From: Sulfurovum sp.
GTDB taxonomy: Bacteria > Campylobacterota > Campylobacteria > Campylobacterales > Sulfurovaceae
Direction: 5' to 3'
NCBI GenBank assembly: GCA_026985755.1
Contig: JALSPX010000051.1
Span: forward strand, 1-17,208
DNA length: 17,208 nt
In this document: positions 6,859 through 14,031 of the stretch, piece after piece
Position numbering within the stretch: the first letter of the stretch is position 1
Layout: each line of letters starts with the position of its first letter
Notes under the pieces: model-generated
The model's input: the letters and a program-made list of their open reading frames with translations, nothing else
Databases searched by the model: none
Told to the model about the DNA's origin: nothing
Translations under genes and position numbers: made by a program

Positions 6859-7901
6859 AAATATTAATTACGGGTGCAGCAGGGTTTATCGGGTATCATC
6901 TAGCGAAGGTATTGCTTGATCGAGGAGATGAAGTAGTAGGGATTGATAATATCAATGACTATTATGATGTCAATTTAAAATATGCCAGATTAAAAAATTT
7001 GGGCATTGTCGATGTAGTAGAAGGTAAAAAGAGTCTCTCTTCCATGTATGAGGGTGCTTCTTTTGTTAAGATGGATATTTCTGATACACAAGCTATCTAT
7101 ACGCTTTTTGAAACGCAGAAGTTTGATGCCGTGTGTAACCTCGCAGCACAAGCAGGTGTACGCTACTCTTTAGAAAACCCACATACCTATATCCAAAGTA
7201 ATGTTTTAGGGTTTATGAATATCTTAGAGGCATGCCGTCACTATGGTGTAAACAATCTTGCCTTTGCCTCTAGCTCCTCTGTGTATGGACTCAATCAGTC
7301 TCAACCCTTTAAGACCTCTGATCATACCGACCATCAAATCAGTATTTATGCTGCGACTAAAAAATCCAATGAGATGATGGCACATACCTATGCACATCTC
7401 TATGGCATATCAACCACAGGACTACGTTTTTTTACCGTCTATGGTCCATGGGGTAGACCTGACATGGCACCGATGCTCTTTGCAGATGCTATTAGCCATG
7501 ACAGGGCGATAAAAGTTTTTAACCATGGCAAGATGAGTCGTGATTTTACCTATATTGATGATATTGTTGAGGGGATTGTCAAAGTAATTGATAATCCAGC
7601 GACTGCATCTAGTGATTTTGACTTTCAGAAGCCTGATCCATCAAAATCATCAGCTCCTTATCGTATTTACAATATAGGCAATAATGCCCCCTTGTCTTTG
7701 ATGACATTTATAGAAACACTGGAAGAGGCATTGGGCAAAAAGGCCCAAAAGAACTTTATGGATATGCAAGATGGCGATGTGGTCTCTACCTATGCGGATG
7801 TGAGTGAGTTGATGAGGGATTTTGACTACAAACCTGATACCCCACTTGCTACAGGTGTGAGAGAGTTTGTTAACTGGTATAAAGCATTTTATCACGTATA
7901 G
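6855..7901 (+). CDS. UDP-glucuronate 4-epimerase (NAD-dependent SDR)
   Basis: This cytoplasmic extended short-chain dehydrogenase interconverts UDP-glucuronate and UDP-galacturonate. Visible are the NAD-binding GAAGFIG at 7-13, the acidic IDNINDYYDVNLK at about 30-42 typical of the UDP-GlcA epimerase branch, and NLAAQAGVRYSLENP at 95-109. The catalytic Ser cluster is at 139-142 (ASSSSVYG), with YxxxK as Tyr165/Lys169 in IYAATKKSNE. FFTVYGPWGRPDMA and RDFTYIDDIVEG complete the pattern. At 348 residues it is slightly longer than the usual roughly 335, with extra sequence at about 53-68 and 252-262. ATGA overlap with the GT2 gene. UDP-galacturonate could be a donor for core or O-chain synthesis here. 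A 4-epimerase acting on other UDP sugars is possible but less likely. Confidence 0.9.
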   Translation: MKILITGAAGFIGYHLAKVLLDRGDEVVGIDNINDYYDVNLKYARLKNLGIVDVVEGKKSLSSMYEGASFVKMDISDTQAIYTLFETQKFDAVCNLAAQAGVRYSLENPHTYIQSNVLGFMNILEACRHYGVNNLAFASSSSVYGLNQSQPFKTSDHTDHQISIYAATKKSNEMMAHTYAHLYGISTTGLRFFTVYGPWGRPDMAPMLFADAISHDRAIKVFNHGKMSRDFTYIDDIVEGIVKVIDNPATASSDFDFQKPDPSKSSAPYRIYNIGNNAPLSLMTFIETLEEALGKKAQKNFMDMQDGDVVSTYADVSELMRDFDYKPDTPLATGVREFVNWYKAFYHV

Positions 7902-7902
7902 T

Positions 7903-8928
7903 ATGAAGTTTCTTATCTATATCTCACAGCCCTATAGTATCCCCATAGGAAGACCATTACAAGAAGAGATACGCTCTCGTGGGTATAGTGTCAAGTGGTT
8001 TTGTGATGAACCTCATACTGCAAATCATTTAAGCAGTGAAGAAGTACTTTTAAAGAGTGTACAGGAGGTAAAAACCTATGCGCCTGATGTGGTATTGGTG
8101 GCAAGCAATGTGGTACCAGACTTTTTCCCTGGTATTAAAGTGCAGATTTTCCATGGTTTTTCAGTAGGTAAACGCAGTGAAAGCAAAGGGCACTTTAATA
8201 TTCGTGGGTTTTTTGATCTCTATTGTACACAAGGTGCCAGTACGACCAAACCTTTTGAAGAATTGCAAAAAAAGCATCACTATTTTCAAGTAAAAGAGAC
8301 AGGCTGGTCAAAAATGGATCCATTATTTCCTTTAGAAAATAAGTGTAGTGATATCCCTACCATACTCATCAGTTCGACCTTTACGACCAAACTAAGTCTT
8401 GCGTATAATAGTGAAGCTGTCGAAGAGATACAGAGGCTCTCTAGGCTTGGTAAATGGAAGTTTATTGCCGTATTGCATCCTAAAATGGATAGGCAGATAG
8501 TAGAACAATTTAAAGCCATGCAGCATAAAGATTTTATTTTCTATGAGACAACAGCACTTATACCACTTTTTAAACAGGCAGATGTCATGCTGTCTGATAC
8601 GACCTCGGCTATTAGCGAATTTGTGCTACAAAAAAAGCCCGTTGTGACACTCAACAACAAACAACCAGCCCCTCATATGATTAACATAACCGATGTATCA
8701 CAGATAGAAAAAGCGTTAGAAGAGGCACTCTCTAAACCTAAGTATATTATGGAAGCATTGGAAGATTTCATAACCGTTACACATCCTTATAATGATGGTC
8801 AATCTAGTGCTAGGGTGATTGATGCGTGTATCGGTTTTATCAAAGAGCATAAGATAAAACGAAAACCACTCAATCTTGTACGTCGTTATCAGATACGAAA
8901 AAAGCTTGGTTATTGGGGGTTATGGTAA
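7903..8928 (+). CDS. CDP-glycerol glycerophosphotransferase-family protein (TagB/TagF-like)
   Basis: The 342-residue protein resembles the catalytic domain of teichoic-acid enzymes (Glyphos_transf) that transfer glycerol phosphate, or other polyol phosphates, from CDP-alcohols. Supporting blocks are IFHGFSVGKR at 82-91 with His84, DLYCTQG at 105-111, and ETGWSKMDPLF at 132-142. The CDP-binding half has ISSTFTTKLS at about 157-166, VLHPKMD at 190-196 with His192, and ADVMLSDTTSAISEFVLQKKPVV at about 227-249. No signal peptide or membrane span is seen; known relatives act on the cytoplasmic membrane face. The start is ATG 7903, one base after the epimerase stop. An in-frame TTG at 7867 would add 12 residues inside the epimerase gene and is less likely. 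No clear ribosome binding site is visible, so translation may be coupled. The stop overlaps the next gene by TAATG. No gene for CDP-glycerol synthesis (TagD/GCT) is in the window. Confidence 0.8.
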   Translation: MKFLIYISQPYSIPIGRPLQEEIRSRGYSVKWFCDEPHTANHLSSEEVLLKSVQEVKTYAPDVVLVASNVVPDFFPGIKVQIFHGFSVGKRSESKGHFNIRGFFDLYCTQGASTTKPFEELQKKHHYFQVKETGWSKMDPLFPLENKCSDIPTILISSTFTTKLSLAYNSEAVEEIQRLSRLGKWKFIAVLHPKMDRQIVEQFKAMQHKDFIFYETTALIPLFKQADVMLSDTTSAISEFVLQKKPVVTLNNKQPAPHMINITDVSQIEKALEEALSKPKYIMEALEDFITVTHPYNDGQSSARVIDACIGFIKEHKIKRKPLNLVRRYQIRKKLGYWGLW

Positions 8929-9980
8929 TGAAAGCACCCTTTATCTGGGACAAGTACTCCGACCAGCCCTATCCACTCAAAGACAAAGCCTATAAGAAGC
9001 TGATGCGTAAAAAACATGTATGGGCATACCTGCCTCTGTTTTTTACGAACATAGTGTTGTTTCCTCTCTCTATACTCTTGATGCCATTTTTCAAAGGCAA
9101 AACGGTTGATAAGGAAAATTTTTATGGCATGGGAGTAGATTTAGACAAAGGTGAGGTGCAAATAGCGTTGATAGAAGAGCTAGGGGTGCAGCATCTGCTT
9201 ATGCGTATGCCTCTTTGGGAGATGCACAGGATAGATACCTATGTCGATTTTGCTCAAAGTTTTGGCAAGGATAAAACGATACTGCTTAATATCCTACAAG
9301 ACAGAGAGCATATCGAAGATAGAGCCTTGCTCGTAAAAGATATAGAGACTATTTTTGAGAAGTTTGGCTCTTTTGTTTTTGAGTATCAAGTAGGTCATGC
9401 GATTAACCGAACCAAGTGGGGATTTTTTTCTATGGAGGAGTATCTTGGATGGTATGAAGCGATTCAAAAGATACGTGATAGTCAATATCCCCAGCTTAAG
9501 CTTATAGGCTCATCGGTGATAGACTTTGAATTTCATTATACGATACGTACGCTCTTTAACCTCTTTAGGGTAAAATATGACAGATTCTCATCACTGCTCT
9601 ATGTAGACAGACGTGGTGCCCCACAAAACAGACAAATGGGTATATTTGACACCAAAAATAAAATAAACATGTTGTATGCCATGGTAAAAATGTCACCTAA
9701 AAGCAGTAATGACATTTATATTACAGAAGTCAATTGGCCACTGAGTCATACTGCACCTTATGCACCTACATCAGAGTTAGAATGTGTGAGTGAAGAGGCA
9801 TACAGCACCTATATGCAGACATATCACACTATAGCACTACAGACAAGAAAGATAGAACGTATCTATTGGCATCAGCTGATTGCTCCTGGGTATGGATTGG
9901 TGGATGATAGAGATGGTAAAATACGTAAAACAGAAGCTTTTGAAGCATACAAAAGGATGTTACACCATGCAAATATTTAA
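8928..9980 (+). CDS. Membrane-anchored TIM-barrel glycosidase-like protein, family not recognised
   Basis: I cannot name this 350-residue protein. It has a basic N-terminus and one hydrophobic segment at about 33-55, suggesting a membrane anchor with the rest outside the cytoplasm. The remainder looks like a GH clan-A-type (beta/alpha)8 barrel: GMGVDLDKG at 67-75, alternating strands and helices, FEYQVGHAINRTKWG at 151-165, and ITEVNWP at 265-271, with Glu267 where clan-A enzymes keep their nucleophile. The strand where the acid/base normally appears as Asn-Glu reads GHAINR instead, so the usual acid/base is not obvious and Glu152 sits several residues away. Starts at 8922 and 8928 are both possible; I choose ATG 8928, with a GGGGG tract 9-12 nt upstream and 1-bp stop overlap with the previous gene. 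It lies between two glycerophosphate-type transferases and overlaps the second by 14 bp. It might process or bind the same glycan; this is inference. Confidence 0.55.
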   Translation: MKAPFIWDKYSDQPYPLKDKAYKKLMRKKHVWAYLPLFFTNIVLFPLSILLMPFFKGKTVDKENFYGMGVDLDKGEVQIALIEELGVQHLLMRMPLWEMHRIDTYVDFAQSFGKDKTILLNILQDREHIEDRALLVKDIETIFEKFGSFVFEYQVGHAINRTKWGFFSMEEYLGWYEAIQKIRDSQYPQLKLIGSSVIDFEFHYTIRTLFNLFRVKYDRFSSLLYVDRRGAPQNRQMGIFDTKNKINMLYAMVKMSPKSSNDIYITEVNWPLSHTAPYAPTSELECVSEEAYSTYMQTYHTIALQTRKIERIYWHQLIAPGYGLVDDRDGKIRKTEAFEAYKRMLHHANI

Positions 9981-11853
9981 AAAACTACTCAATTACTATC
10001 TAGGTATGATAGCTATCTTTACACTAGGAAGACTAGGTCTTTTCGTTTGGCAATATGATAGACTTAGCCCCAGTGACAGCCCATTATGGCAGAGCTTTCT
10101 CTATGGATTGAAAATGGATACAATGGTTGCTTCGATGCTTCTAGTAGTACCACTTGTTGTACTTTCTTTTTCACCTAGCAGTTGGCAGAGAGTAAGCAAC
10201 TTCTTTTTACGCTTTTATTTTGTCGTTGTACTGGGATTTTTGGTCTACATGGAAAACGCTACATTTCCTTTTTTTAATCAGTACGATGTACGACCCAATT
10301 TTAAATTTGTAGAGTACTTGGAGTACCCTGTAGAGGTGTTTCATATGCTTATCGCTGATTTTAAGCTCCCTCTTTTTATTGCTTTTGTGATGATAGCTCT
10401 GTTTGTCTGGATATTTTTACGCAGTACCAAAGAGAGTTTTGTTGAGGTCTTGAGTCTGCCTTGGCTCAAGCGTGCCGTATGGTTTTTGCCTATTGCTTTG
10501 CTTTTGTTTATAGGGATTCGCTCCTCTTTTGGGCACAGGGCTGCCAATATCTCTGATGCCATGTACTCCAACAACCGCATACTTAACGAAGTTACCAAAA
10601 ATTCACTCTATGCTGTAGGGTATGCTATATACGCTAACAAACACTTTGCCTCCAAAACTATCAAACTCTATGGCAAGATGGACAAAAAAGAGGCACTCTT
10701 ACGTATGCAAAGACGTTTAGATATCAGGGGTAATGATTTAAACAGTTCTAGTCCATTTAGCAGAGTAGAGGCTAGTCATGCAAAACCACATAAAAAAAAT
10801 ATGGTGATTTTTTTGCAAGAGAGTTTAGGCTATCAATTTGTTACCCCAGAGATAACTCCAGAACTTCTGAAGCTTAAATCAGAAGGTTTGTGGTTTGATG
10901 AAGCTTATTCTAATGGCACACGCTCAGTTCGTGGTATCGCAGGTGTGACATCAGGATTTTTGGCAGTCCCTGGCAAAGGTGTGGTTAAACGCTCCAAGTC
11001 TCAAAACGACTTTTTTACCTTTGCTAAGCTTCTAAAACCTCTAGGCTACCATACCATGTTTCTTTATGGCGGAGAGGCACGCTTTGACAATATGCGTTCG
11101 TGGTTTTTGGGCAATGGTTTTGATGAGATTGTAGAGCAAAAAGATTATAAAAACCCTACGTATGTCGCCACATGGGGAGCCAGTGATGAAGATTTGGTTA
11201 AAAAAGCCAACGAAAAGTACAACGCCCTCTACAAAGAGGGCAAACCCTTTGCTGCTCTCATGTTTAGCTCATCAAACCATAGTCCTTTTGATATACCTAA
11301 AGGACGTATAGTAGAGGTCAAAAAAGGGATAAACTGTGTAGAAAATGCTGTTAAATATGCAGACTATGCCATAGGCAAATTTTTTGCAGAAGCAAAAAAA
11401 CTACCCTACTACAAAGAGACGGTTTTTGTCGTCATTGCAGATCATAATATACGTGTCTATGGTGATGATGTGGTGCCTGTAACGATGTTTCATATCCCTG
11501 CACTCATACTAGGAGAGGGGATAGAACCACAGGTATATACCAAACTGGCATCACAACCTGATGTACTTGCGACTGCACTAGATTATCTAGGCAAAGAGTT
11601 TCGTTACCCTATATTAGGCAAATCTATTTTTGCAGACCATAAAGCAGGAATAAACCTTATGCAGTTTAACGACAACTATGCCCTAAGAGTAGGCAACAAA
11701 GTTGCCGTAGTCAGACCCCGTGAACCTGCACAGACCTTTAGGTATGAGAACAATCATCTAGTAGAGACAGCCCATGAAAAAGAGCTAGAGAGAGATGCCC
11801 TGGCATTTGTGATAGGCTTAAATGTCTTGTATGATGAGCAGTTGTATCGGTGA
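9967..11853 (+). CDS. LtaS/MdoB-type phosphoglycerol transferase (sulfatase-fold membrane enzyme)
   Basis: Enzymes of this family take sn-glycerol-1-phosphate from phosphatidylglycerol and add it to polymers outside the membrane: lipoteichoic acid (LtaS), osmoregulated glucans (MdoB/OpgB) or other glycans. The 628-residue protein has five likely membrane spans within residues 1-190 and an extracytoplasmic alkaline-phosphatase-superfamily domain from about 277. Catalytic features are visible: Glu285 in FLQESLG, the nucleophile Thr318 in SNGTRSVRG, SSSNHSPFDIP at 434-443, and Asp492/His493 in VIADHNIRVYGDD. The real start is ATG 9967 with AAAAGG upstream; earlier in-frame starts lie deep in the previous gene. 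It is the last gene of the operon, with the convergent gmhB stop only 24 bp away. The NGTRSVRG form resembles MdoB-group proteins more than Firmicutes LtaS. Phosphoethanolamine transfer is less likely on sequence pattern. Confidence 0.85.
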   Translation: MQIFKKLLNYYLGMIAIFTLGRLGLFVWQYDRLSPSDSPLWQSFLYGLKMDTMVASMLLVVPLVVLSFSPSSWQRVSNFFLRFYFVVVLGFLVYMENATFPFFNQYDVRPNFKFVEYLEYPVEVFHMLIADFKLPLFIAFVMIALFVWIFLRSTKESFVEVLSLPWLKRAVWFLPIALLLFIGIRSSFGHRAANISDAMYSNNRILNEVTKNSLYAVGYAIYANKHFASKTIKLYGKMDKKEALLRMQRRLDIRGNDLNSSSPFSRVEASHAKPHKKNMVIFLQESLGYQFVTPEITPELLKLKSEGLWFDEAYSNGTRSVRGIAGVTSGFLAVPGKGVVKRSKSQNDFFTFAKLLKPLGYHTMFLYGGEARFDNMRSWFLGNGFDEIVEQKDYKNPTYVATWGASDEDLVKKANEKYNALYKEGKPFAALMFSSSNHSPFDIPKGRIVEVKKGINCVENAVKYADYAIGKFFAEAKKLPYYKETVFVVIADHNIRVYGDDVVPVTMFHIPALILGEGIEPQVYTKLASQPDVLATALDYLGKEFRYPILGKSIFADHKAGINLMQFNDNYALRVGNKVAVVRPREPAQTFRYENNHLVETAHEKELERDALAFVIGLNVLYDEQLYR

Positions 11854-11877
11854 TTACTTTTGAGATATAGAGATATA

Positions 11878-12420
11878 CTAGAGTAGTTTATGTTGATGTT
11901 CTATGAGGTAGGTATTGCAAGCAGTTATTGTATCAAAATAATACTCACTATTTTCAATGGCATGGCTGCCAATGGCAATCGTGTGGGCAATATGTGCATT
12001 GTGGGCTAAATCAATATCACTTTGTTTGTCACCTATCATCCATGAGTGTTCCAAATCGATATTGTGCTCAAAAAGAATGGCATCTACCATACCGATGGCA
12101 GGTTTGCGACAAAAACAGTTTTCTTCTGGTGCATGGTGGCAGTGATGAACGGCTTCTATCTCTATATTTTCTTTTTTAAACTCCTTTAGCATCCATGTGG
12201 TCAGCTTCTCAAAATCACTGCTCTCATAGTATCCTCTACCAATGCCAGATTGATTGGTCACAATAAAAAGAAGATAACCATGTTGAAGAAAAAGACGCAA
12301 AAGGGGAAAGATGCCCTCTATAAATTCAAACTCTTCAACGGTAGAGACATACCCATGATCAATATTAATCACTCCATCTCGATCAAGAAAAAGTGCTTTT
12401 CTGGTCTCACCGAGTGTCAT
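11878..12420 (-). CDS. gmhB: D-glycero-D-manno-heptose 1,7-bisphosphate phosphatase (GmhB)
   Basis: GmhB removes the C7 phosphate of heptose bisphosphate on the way to ADP-heptose, the donor used by WaaC. The 180-residue HAD-superfamily protein shows FLDRDGVIN with Asp13 and Asp15, VTNQSGIGRG at 54-63, and the zinc loop CHH...CFC (Cys94, His96, Cys102, Cys104) characteristic of GmhB/HisB-N. The later HAD motif IGDKQSDID is also present. The related HisB N-terminal histidinol-phosphatase is the main alternative; the LPS context and lack of a fused HisB dehydratase domain favour GmhB. Its ATG (12418-12420) overlaps the wbaP stop by one base, so it is probably translated by coupling, and it is the last gene of the minus-strand group. 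gmhA, hldE and hldD are not in the window. Confidence 0.9.
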   Translation of the reverse strand: MTLGETRKALFLDRDGVINIDHGYVSTVEEFEFIEGIFPLLRLFLQHGYLLFIVTNQSGIGRGYYESSDFEKLTTWMLKEFKKENIEIEAVHHCHHAPEENCFCRKPAIGMVDAILFEHNIDLEHSWMIGDKQSDIDLAHNAHIAHTIAIGSHAIENSEYYFDTITACNTYLIEHQHKLL

Positions 12421-13736
12421 TAATAGGCACCATCCCTTTTAAGCACAACCTTAATGGTTTTGATCAGGATAGTAATATCGAGCCAAAGTGACCAGTTGAG
12501 TACATACCATTTATCGATATTGACCCTAAAGTCATAATCTGTGTCACTGCGACCACTCACTTGCCAAAGCCCTGTGATACCTGGTTTTACCATATAATAA
12601 TACTCAACATCCTCTTTGTAATATCTGTCTATCTCTTCTTGTATGACAGGTCGTGGGCCTACAAAGTGCATATCACCACGCAGCACATTAAAAATCTGTG
12701 GCAGTTCATCCAAAGATGTCTTACGTAAGAATTTGCCTACCTTGGTAATACGTGGATCATTTTTGAGTTTAAAACTATTTTCCCATTCTGCTTTGATTTC
12801 TTTATTCTCTTCTAGTAGGGTAGCTAAACGTATATCGGCATCTTGGTACATACTTCTAAATTTAAAAATAGGGATGGTACGACCTTTTTTGCCTATTCTG
12901 TTGTGCCTAAAAAAGACAGGTCCAGGGGATTCACTTTTGATAAACAGGGCAATGATACCAATAACAAGTAACAAAAAGGGTAGAAGCAAAATACCCAAGA
13001 TATAATTGTAAAACTCTTGAAACCAGTGCCGATATTTACTTTTGAGCCTGTTTTGGTAGACAATAAGGTTGGTTTGTGTATTAGAAAGTTCATAGATATG
13101 TGCATGGGTTAAATCATAATCATCCATAAAGGGAATAAATATTACCTCATGTTGGGTTTTTATCTGTGTAGCAAGTATATGCTTGAGGGTCTGAGGATTG
13201 CCTTTGGATGCATTGACAAATATGGTAGAAAACGCTTCATCTTCTTTAGGTTTCACATATCCAAGATAGGGATTACCATAAATCTCTGCTGTTAAAAACG
13301 CATCATCTCCATAAATTTTCGCTTTTTTTTGCCATAGTTTCATGCGATAGAGTAGCTTTTTGCTAATATTTTTTGCTAACGGTATAAAAAATACCATAAA
13401 GAGAAATGAAAACCCAATGACCAAACGCGAATAGTTCTCAATAGATTTAGTCATTGCCAAATAGGCAAACACAAGAATAGCAGAAAAGAGTATCGCTTTG
13501 ATAATCAGTCTGCTTTCATGCCAAAAATCATAACGATAGGTATAGATACCTTCATAGGCAAAGAGTGTTATAGGGATAAGATACATAGGGTAAAAGGAGA
13601 GGTACTTGTATAGAGGGATGGTGTGTACCTCTAATGTACCAAAAGTTTCTCTAAGTAAAAAAGCCAAATATACTGAAAGCACAATCATAACAATGTCGCA
13701 AGCTATAAAAATAGTTTTTGCTATGATCTCTTTCAT
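12420..13736 (-). CDS. wbaP: Undecaprenyl-phosphate sugar phosphotransferase, WbaP/RfbP type
   Basis: This membrane enzyme starts O-antigen or exopolysaccharide repeat units by moving a hexose-1-phosphate (galactose-1-phosphate in classic WbaP) from UDP-sugar to undecaprenyl phosphate. The 438-residue protein has four N-terminal membrane spans within about 10-121, a cytoplasmic middle region, a re-entrant or spanning helix at about 244-266, and the bacterial sugar transferase domain. Signature parts are ESPGPVFFRHNRIG, FKFRSMYQDAD, the catalytic Asp343-Glu344 in KTSLDELPQ, GDMHFVGPRP, KPGITGLWQVSGRSDTDYDFR, and a WbaP-like C-terminus ending KVVLKRDGAY. The ATG at 13734-13736 has AAAGG upstream. 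43 bp separate it from the lipoprotein gene, enough for an internal promoter but none is obvious. A glucose-1-phosphate-specific relative is possible; the sugar cannot be read from the sequence. Confidence 0.88.
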   Translation of the reverse strand: MKEIIAKTIFIACDIVMIVLSVYLAFLLRETFGTLEVHTIPLYKYLSFYPMYLIPITLFAYEGIYTYRYDFWHESRLIIKAILFSAILVFAYLAMTKSIENYSRLVIGFSFLFMVFFIPLAKNISKKLLYRMKLWQKKAKIYGDDAFLTAEIYGNPYLGYVKPKEDEAFSTIFVNASKGNPQTLKHILATQIKTQHEVIFIPFMDDYDLTHAHIYELSNTQTNLIVYQNRLKSKYRHWFQEFYNYILGILLLPFLLLVIGIIALFIKSESPGPVFFRHNRIGKKGRTIPIFKFRSMYQDADIRLATLLEENKEIKAEWENSFKLKNDPRITKVGKFLRKTSLDELPQIFNVLRGDMHFVGPRPVIQEEIDRYYKEDVEYYYMVKPGITGLWQVSGRSDTDYDFRVNIDKWYVLNWSLWLDITILIKTIKVVLKRDGAY

Positions 13737-13779
13737 TTAAAACCTTTGGATAAATACGCTTTCAATCTATGACTGCATA

Positions 13780-14022
13780 CTAATTTTTATATACGATTGT
13801 AGCACTTCCTTCTACAAGCTCAACGACGATGTCTTCTTTTTTATCTGTGTGACGTATCTTGACTACTGAGGTTGCGTTGATATCTTTTTTTACTATTTTA
13901 TCACCTTTTTTTAACGTATAAATTTGTGAGATAACCATCTCTTTATCAGCTTTATCGTTATTGCCTATACCACATCCTGCAAAAAGTAGTAGCGTAACTA
14001 TTGAAATAACTATTTTTTTCAT
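13780..14022 (-). CDS. Small predicted lipoprotein of unknown function
   Basis: The 80-residue product has a textbook lipoprotein signal: a basic MKK start, a hydrophobic stretch (IVISIVTLLL) and the lipobox LFAGC, so the mature protein begins at Cys18 and keeps only about 63 residues. The mature part is charged, with repeated Lys-Lys-Asp patterns and short predicted beta-strands, and contains no domain I recognise. Two ATG codons are adjacent (14023-14025 and 14020-14022). The AAGGAG ribosome binding site, which begins within the stop codon of the esterase gene, is only 2 nt from the first but 5 nt from the second, so I choose 14022. Its tight coupling to the esterase gene suggests a joint role in the periplasm or outer membrane, by inference. 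Confidence 0.75.
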   Translation of the reverse strand: MKKIVISIVTLLLFAGCGIGNNDKADKEMVISQIYTLKKGDKIVKKDINATSVVKIRHTDKKEDIVVELVEGSATIVYKN

Positions 14023-14031
14023 CATAACTCC

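Noticed and set aside
9880..9966. Longer N-terminus for the phosphoglycerol transferase
   Set aside because: The extension comes from a TTG deep in the preceding gene and is hydrophilic. The ATG at 9967 begins the expected hydrophobic first span and has an AAAAGG site upstream.
11854..11877. Possible bidirectional terminator between the convergent operons
   Set aside because: Only 24 bp separate the stops. The dyads there are 4 bp or less and no T-tract follows, so I cannot support a terminator; the two transcripts may simply overlap.
12643..13005. Open frame of 120 codons on the plus strand
   Set aside because: It is the complement of the conserved sugar-transferase domain of wbaP and has no independent support.
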